Shown here: one piece after another, positions 39,496 to 44,068 of the stretch
Layout of the letters: each line of letters starts with the position of its first letter
Numbering within the stretch: the stretch's first letter is position 1
Assembly (NCBI GenBank): GCA_964631175.1
Contig: CAZVWH010000012.1
Coordinates: 1 to 44,068, forward strand
Length of the DNA stretch: 44,068 nucleotides
Direction of reading: 5' to 3'
Source: CAZVWH01 sp964631175
Lineage (GTDB): Bacteria; Planctomycetota; Phycisphaerae; Sedimentisphaerales; Anaerobacaceae
Translations under genes and position numbers: made by a program
Notes under the pieces: generated by a model
Database searches by the model: none
The model's input: only the letters and a program-made list of their open reading frames with translations
Told to the model about the DNA's origin: nothing

Positions 39496-41055
39496 ATGAA
39501 GAAGTCATTATCTATAATAACAGTATTGATATTAATTATTTTATCGGAACTTGGATGGGCGTTTGAGAATCCATCGGTACGTAGTCCGGTTATTTCAGGC
39601 ACGGTTCCGCCGAGCAGAATCTCCAGTGGGCTGATTCCAACTCCTAATCCAATAGATGACAGCGGCAACTTAGTGATAACCGGCAATGTCACAGGCGGCA
39701 AGCATTTCCGGGGTCAGATACCGTATGGCTCGACTACAAATTTCCGGGCGTCGCTTGGCTCATCATCGCTCGATTCCTTTTTAAGGTACTCGGCTGACTT
39801 AGCGGACTTTGACCGTTATCGACCGGCTACTGCCGGCACATCTTATCCGTCTATAGGGCGATACAGACCATTTTTTTCTCCATCGGCAACGGTGGCTACC
39901 ACAAGGGTCGGCCAGCCGTACGTTTTAGCTCAGGACAAAGGCCTATATGGAGTCAAGCAAGACTTAGTTAGGCCAGCTAAAGGAACCAGCCAAGGACAAG
40001 GTGGCTTACTAAATATCTATCCTGATTATAGTAGCTCGGCCTGGTCAGTCTTATCGAGGTCGCCGCAGGAGTTGGAGAAAATTATTTCTAACGAGCTTGG
40101 CAGGGAGCCGCTTCGACTTGGTAATCTTCGTTATTTAAGAAGCGAAGCGGCGACATCTGAGCAAAACTATTCCGCCGTACTATCGGCGGATGATTCTGTG
40201 CCTCCGCTCTTTTCCAACGAGCCTTCGTCGGATTCGAAGCGGGATATTATAGCTTCGCCTCAGATAGGTCCATCAGCGCGTAGTCAGCTTCCGGGAGTTT
40301 TCCCATCAAATGCAGCGGAATTAGACCGATTGATATCGCAGGTAGAAAACAGAGAGAAAACAAGACCCAGGCTGAAAGGTAAGCAATCCAATGTTTATGA
40401 GCAGGTTCAAAATAGGCTTGATGATTTAGTAAGACCCAAAAGCCTGGACGGAATAACTAAAGCTCAAGACTCGGACCAGCTTACGACAATGCAACAGGAT
40501 GAGTCTGTCGCTGCTCAAGCGGATGCCGGTAGGCATAAAAATCTCGATTCTTTTACAACCGGTAGGTTTGAATGGTATATGCAGGCTGCGGAACTGTACT
40601 TGAAACAAGGAAGATTCTACCGCGCTGCAGATTCTTACACTATGGCTTCTGTTTATAAGCCGGGCGAACCCTCTGCGTATATCGGCAAAAGTCACGCCTT
40701 ATTTGCCGCCGGCGAATATATGACAAGCGCTCTGTTTCTTTCCAGAGCAATCGAGGCTGTTCCTGAATATGCCCGCCTTAAGGTTGACCTTGTTAATCTT
40801 TTAGGCAATCAGGATAAATTTAACAAAAGAGTGGCTGATGTTGAGCAGCACCTAAAGATAAGCGGCGTGGCTGAATTACAATTCCTGCTCGGCTATGTTT
40901 ATTATCAATCCTTTCTCCGTGATGGCATTGTAGAGGATGAATGGGACAGACTCGATGCTGCTAAAAGGTTGATAGATGCAGCCCATCAGAACCTGCCGGG
41001 TTCCAAGGCTATCGGCACGCTCAGAAAGGCTGTCGATCAAGCAATGGACAGATGA
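39496..41055 (+). CDS. Exported TPR-domain protein of unknown function
   Basis: From ATG 39496 (519 residues) there is a signal peptide (KKSLSIITVLILIILSELGWAF). The middle part is Ser/Pro-rich and low in predicted structure, and the C-terminal 200 residues have tetratricopeptide-like helices (YMQAAELYLKQGRFYRAADSYTMASVYKPGEPSAYIGKSHALFAAGEY, split over two repeats). It could be a periplasmic scaffold. I do not recognise a specific family. The start is weakly supported: an earlier GTG (39454) reads through word-repeat sequence (ACGAAGGACGATGGACG), so ATG 39496 is preferred. Confidence 0.6.
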   Translation: MKKSLSIITVLILIILSELGWAFENPSVRSPVISGTVPPSRISSGLIPTPNPIDDSGNLVITGNVTGGKHFRGQIPYGSTTNFRASLGSSSLDSFLRYSADLADFDRYRPATAGTSYPSIGRYRPFFSPSATVATTRVGQPYVLAQDKGLYGVKQDLVRPAKGTSQGQGGLLNIYPDYSSSAWSVLSRSPQELEKIISNELGREPLRLGNLRYLRSEAATSEQNYSAVLSADDSVPPLFSNEPSSDSKRDIIASPQIGPSARSQLPGVFPSNAAELDRLISQVENREKTRPRLKGKQSNVYEQVQNRLDDLVRPKSLDGITKAQDSDQLTTMQQDESVAAQADAGRHKNLDSFTTGRFEWYMQAAELYLKQGRFYRAADSYTMASVYKPGEPSAYIGKSHALFAAGEYMTSALFLSRAIEAVPEYARLKVDLVNLLGNQDKFNKRVADVEQHLKISGVAELQFLLGYVYYQSFLRDGIVEDEWDRLDAAKRLIDAAHQNLPGSKAIGTLRKAVDQAMDR

Positions 41056-41169
41056 GCTTAGAATTTGCGTTCGGCAAATCTCGTTTACTACGCCGCTAAT
41101 ATTATCCTCCCTATTACAACCCAATTAGTGCCGCTGATGCAACAAACCTGTGGATGATATCTAATGAGC

Positions 41170-41198
41170 TTGACATAAATGGATGTGTGAAATATACT
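41170..41198 (+). promoter_or_regulatory. Sigma70 promoter of ppdK
   Basis: TTGACA (-35) at 41170-41175, 17-bp spacer, TATACT (-10) at 41193-41198. The leader of about 78 bases contains the small palindrome CCGCCTATGGCGG and an AAGGAG ribosome site before ATG 41283. Confidence 0.8.
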
Positions 41199-41282
41199 GC
41201 ATCGCCCTGATGGTAAAATGATAATTGGTTAATTTGTTAAATCCGCCTATGGCGGACTCACCAGCAAAAGGAGAATATAATA

Positions 41283-43985
41283 ATGACAGCAAAGCAATTG
41301 TATTTTTTCGGTGGCGGTAAGGCAGAGGGCAGTGCGAAAATGAAAGAGCTTCTGGGCGGCAAGGGTGCTAACTTGGCCGAGATGTCCAGAATTGGCATTC
41401 CAGTTCCTGCCGGGTTCACGATTACAACCGAAGTTTGTACCTATTTTATGACTAACGGCGGCAAATACCCCAACGGGCTAAAAGAACAAGTCAATACTGC
41501 TTTGAAAAAAGTGGAGAAAATTATAGGCAGCCGTTTTGGCGACCCTCAAAATCCGCTTCTTTTCTCCGTTCGCAGCGGCGCTCGTATTTCGATGCCGGGA
41601 ATGATGGAAACCATTCTCAACATTGGTTTAACTTCCGCTACGATACCAGGTCTTATAGCAAAAAGCGGCAACGAACGATTCGTTTATGATGCCTATAGAC
41701 GCCTGATTATGATGTACTCCGATGTGGTTATGGAAAAAGCAGCGGGGATAGAGCCGAAGGAAGGCAAAGGCATCCGACAACAGCTCGAGCACGAAATGCA
41801 AAAAATGAAGGATGCTAAAGGCGTTAAGTTCGATATGGAGCTCGATGCAAAAGACTTGAAAAGATTGGTTGATGTTTTCAAGAAGAAAGTCAAACAAGTC
41901 CTCAAAAAAGATTTTCCGGATGACCCGCAGTCACAACTCTGGGGTGCCGTCTCTGCTGTTTTTAGGTCATGGAACGGCAAGCGGGCTAAGGCATATCGCA
42001 GGATAGAAAACATTCCTGGCGACTGGGGAACAGCGGTAAATGTTCAGGCCATGGTCTTCGGCAACATGGGTGACAATAGCGCCACCGGCGTTGCATTTAC
42101 TCGCGATCCCGCAACCGGCGAAAATAAATTCTACGGCGAGTTTCTTGTAGATGCTCAGGGGGAAGACGTGGTAGCGGGCATTCGGACACCTCAGGCAATC
42201 AATAAAGTCTCAAAATCAGTTACCTCGAAGCACCTGCCTTCTCTGGAAGAGCTAATGCCCAAACTTTACAACCAATTAGCTAAGACTCGCACGAAACTGG
42301 AAAAGCACTACCGTGATATGCAGGACATTGAATTCACCATTCAGGACGGCAAACTGTATATGCTCCAGACGCGGGTGGGTAAGCGCAACGGCTTAGCTGC
42401 GGTGAGAATGGCTGTTGAAATGTGTAAGGAGGGTCTAATCTCTGGAAAAGAAGCTCTGCTGCGGGTAAAGCCGGAACAGCTCGATGAGCTTCTGCATCCG
42501 ATGCTGGACCCCAAGGCCGAAAGCAAGGCTGACAAGCTTGCCGGCGGCTTGCCTGCCGGGCCTGGTGGTGGAGTCGGCCAGATAGTTTTCACCGCCGATG
42601 ATGCTGAAGCACAGGCCGAGCAGGGCAAAGATGTCATCCTTGTTCGCGACGAGACCAGCCCGGAAGATGTTCACGGCATGCGCGCCGCCCAGGCAATTCT
42701 CACAGCCAAGGGTGGTATGACAAGTCACGCCGCTTTGGTTGCAAGAGGCTGGGGTAAATGCTGCATTGTCGGCTGTGGTGCATTGAATATCAATGCCTCA
42801 AAGAAAGTAATGTCCGTGAATGGAAAGAAGCTGGGCGAAGGGGACTGGATTTCTCTAAATGGTACCAAAGGTGTTGTTTACGATGGCAAACTCGGCCTTA
42901 TACCAACCGACCCTGAAAAGAACGTGCACTATAAAAAATTGATGTCGTGGGCAGACAAACGCCGAAAGTTAGGCATTCGAACAAACGCTGACAATCCGCA
43001 TGACGCTCAAACAGCCAGAAAATTCGGGGCTGAGGGTATCGGCCTATGCAGGACCGAACACATGTTCTTCGGCCCGGACCGCATCACAGCCATGCGGCAG
43101 ATGATCCTGGCGGATGATGAGGCGGGTCGCAAAAAAGCCTTAAAAAAGCTGCTTCCGCTACAGAGAAAAGACTTCATCGGCATCTTCAAGGCTATGGCCG
43201 GCCTGCCTGTTACGATTCGTACGTTGGACCCGCCTTTGCATGAGTTTTTACCTAACGACCAAGCAAGCCAAAAAGAGATGGCCAAACAGATGGGCGTCAC
43301 GGTAGAGGCTATCAAGAACAAAGTACAATCATTGCATGAGCTTAATCCCATGTTAGGCCACAGAGGATGCCGTCTGGGCACTACCTATCCTGAAATTACC
43401 GCTATGCAGGTGCAGGCGATTATAGAAGCGGCTTGTCAGGTCGCAAAAAAAGGCGTGAAGGTCCATCCGGAAATTATGATTCCGCTAGTGGGGACAAAGG
43501 CCGAGCTGGAAAACCAGAGGAAGGTTGCAGTTGAAACTGCTGAAAAGGTCTTACAAAAAAATGGCGTTCGTATCAAGTATCTTGTCGGCACGATGATTGA
43601 GATTCCCAGAGCAGCACTTATGGCGGATGAGGTGGCTCAGGTCGCAGAATTCTTCTCGTTTGGAACAAATGATTTGACGCAGATGACCTTCGGCTACAGT
43701 CGTGATGACGCCGGCAAATTCCTACCGTACTATCTTGTGGAAAAAATCCTTCCTGCCGATCCATTCCAAACGCTTGATCAAGAAGGAGTGGGTCAATTGG
43801 TCGAGATGGGCATCCAGCGTGGAAGGGCTACTCGAAAAGATTTAAAGGTTGGAATCTGCGGTGAGCACGGCGGCGACCCCAAGTCTGTCGAATTTTGTCA
43901 CCGTGTTGGCATGAATTATGTCTCTTGCTCACCGTTTAGAGTGCCGATTGCAAGATTAGCAGCCGCTCAAGCAGCAGTTAGATAG
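41283..43985 (+). CDS. ppdK: Pyruvate, phosphate dikinase
   Basis: It interconverts pyruvate, ATP and phosphate with PEP, AMP and PPi through a phospho-His intermediate. The N-terminal nucleotide-binding part (GGKGANLAEMSRIGIPVPAGF), the linker, the phospho-His loop GGMTSHAALVARGWGKCC (His near residue 482), and the C-terminal PEP-binding barrel with EHMFF, FFSFGTNDLTQMTFGYSRDD and the catalytic Cys in GICGEHGGDP are present. 900 residues is within the family range. AAGGAG and a consensus promoter precede it. The stop is immediately followed by a TAGTCGTTAG word repeat. Confidence 0.97.
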   Translation: MTAKQLYFFGGGKAEGSAKMKELLGGKGANLAEMSRIGIPVPAGFTITTEVCTYFMTNGGKYPNGLKEQVNTALKKVEKIIGSRFGDPQNPLLFSVRSGARISMPGMMETILNIGLTSATIPGLIAKSGNERFVYDAYRRLIMMYSDVVMEKAAGIEPKEGKGIRQQLEHEMQKMKDAKGVKFDMELDAKDLKRLVDVFKKKVKQVLKKDFPDDPQSQLWGAVSAVFRSWNGKRAKAYRRIENIPGDWGTAVNVQAMVFGNMGDNSATGVAFTRDPATGENKFYGEFLVDAQGEDVVAGIRTPQAINKVSKSVTSKHLPSLEELMPKLYNQLAKTRTKLEKHYRDMQDIEFTIQDGKLYMLQTRVGKRNGLAAVRMAVEMCKEGLISGKEALLRVKPEQLDELLHPMLDPKAESKADKLAGGLPAGPGGGVGQIVFTADDAEAQAEQGKDVILVRDETSPEDVHGMRAAQAILTAKGGMTSHAALVARGWGKCCIVGCGALNINASKKVMSVNGKKLGEGDWISLNGTKGVVYDGKLGLIPTDPEKNVHYKKLMSWADKRRKLGIRTNADNPHDAQTARKFGAEGIGLCRTEHMFFGPDRITAMRQMILADDEAGRKKALKKLLPLQRKDFIGIFKAMAGLPVTIRTLDPPLHEFLPNDQASQKEMAKQMGVTVEAIKNKVQSLHELNPMLGHRGCRLGTTYPEITAMQVQAIIEAACQVAKKGVKVHPEIMIPLVGTKAELENQRKVAVETAEKVLQKNGVRIKYLVGTMIEIPRAALMADEVAQVAEFFSFGTNDLTQMTFGYSRDDAGKFLPYYLVEKILPADPFQTLDQEGVGQLVEMGIQRGRATRKDLKVGICGEHGGDPKSVEFCHRVGMNYVSCSPFRVPIARLAAAQAAVR

Positions 43986-44037
43986 TCGTTAGTCGTTAGT
44001 GAATAGTTAATAGTTTAGCCCCCCAGTTTACTGGGTG
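43983..44037. repeat. Word repeat plus family A half element after ppdK
   Basis: TAGTCGTTAGTCGTTAGTGA and AATAGTTAATAG words follow the stop (which is their first TAG). They are followed by TTTAG and an arm CCCCCCAGTTTACTGGGTGGG. It may terminate ppdK. The last 30 bases of the window carry a TATAAT-like box without a clear -35. Confidence 0.65.
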
Positions 44038-44068
44038 GGTTTCATTGTTGTGATATAATTGGTGGGTG

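Noticed and set aside
1..44068. tRNA, tmRNA or rRNA genes
   Set aside because: Both strands were scanned by eye for acceptor/T-loop signatures such as GGTTCGAATCC and for rRNA landmarks; none was found. A weak or unusual tRNA could be missed without a search tool.

Overview
The window looks like a chromosomal segment of a mid-GC, Gram-negative-type bacterium. It probably comes from the Planctomycetota, class Phycisphaerae (Sedimentisphaerales-like). This is an inference from the gene mix: a class-III-pilin-like pseudopilin, an S55 (SpoIVB) peptidase homologue, KtrB/TrkH with an N-terminal membrane extension, PPDK, DXP-pathway isoprenoid genes and a YfgM-like membrane-anchored repeat protein. 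No rRNA, tRNA, prophage, CRISPR array or intact transposase gene was seen. Nearly every gene is a housekeeping or metabolic gene, and the unusual content lies between and inside the genes.

Layout: 0-3.3 kb holds the tail of an SDR dehydrogenase, a KDPG-aldolase-family gene and a coupled FAD oxidoreductase. mtnA follows at 3.4 kb. A glycan/lipid cassette runs from 4.5 to 9.3 kb (methyltransferase-GT2 fusion, two methyltransferases, a GT-C-like membrane protein). A NifU-type scaffold (minus strand) lies at 9.4 kb, divergent from the branched-chain amino acid genes ilvB-ilvN-ilvC (9.8-13.6 kb), which have a consensus promoter and a structured leader. Next come a lipoprotein, RNase P RNA (minus), nadB (minus), a second lipoprotein (minus), a TSUP exporter, recG, and a trkH-trkA potassium uptake pair. 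From 23.7 to 30.3 kb are an RluD-type pseudouridine synthase and a YfgM-like protein (both minus), then the S55 peptidase and an exported beta-propeller protein. From 30.5 kb onward are a class I fumarase alpha subunit, a pseudopilin (minus), a degenerate E2 acyltransferase, miaA (minus), and the isoprenoid/NAD block ispA-dxs-nadK, then a TPR protein and ppdK.

The outstanding signal is a dense set of small dispersed palindromic elements. (1) A 139-bp MITE is present in two inverted, about 99% identical copies, each with a perfect 8-bp target duplication. (2) Family A consists of paired hairpin arms joined by a conserved GCTAAATATTTAGC core; it sits next to many genes and often supplies their stop codons. 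(3) Family B is a short element reading CCTTCGA...GCTCAGGACA, often nested inside A. (4) Family C is a set of imperfect hairpins built from repeated short words (for example GAAGACAGAGGAC, CGAGGGATGA, TCGATGCTTGAT, GTGCCTAAAGT). Copies of A, B and C also sit in frame inside the coding sequences of recG, dxs, miaA (twice) and an E2-like gene, where they add peptide segments that the protein families normally lack. This resembles the Rickettsia palindromic elements but in an apparently unrelated lineage, and is the best candidate here for an undescribed system.

Together the genes cover branched-chain amino acid synthesis, NAD synthesis, methionine salvage, isoprenoid precursors, tRNA modification and processing, DNA repair, K+ uptake and pyruvate/PEP interconversion. 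The repeats appear to provide many of the terminators and gene boundaries.
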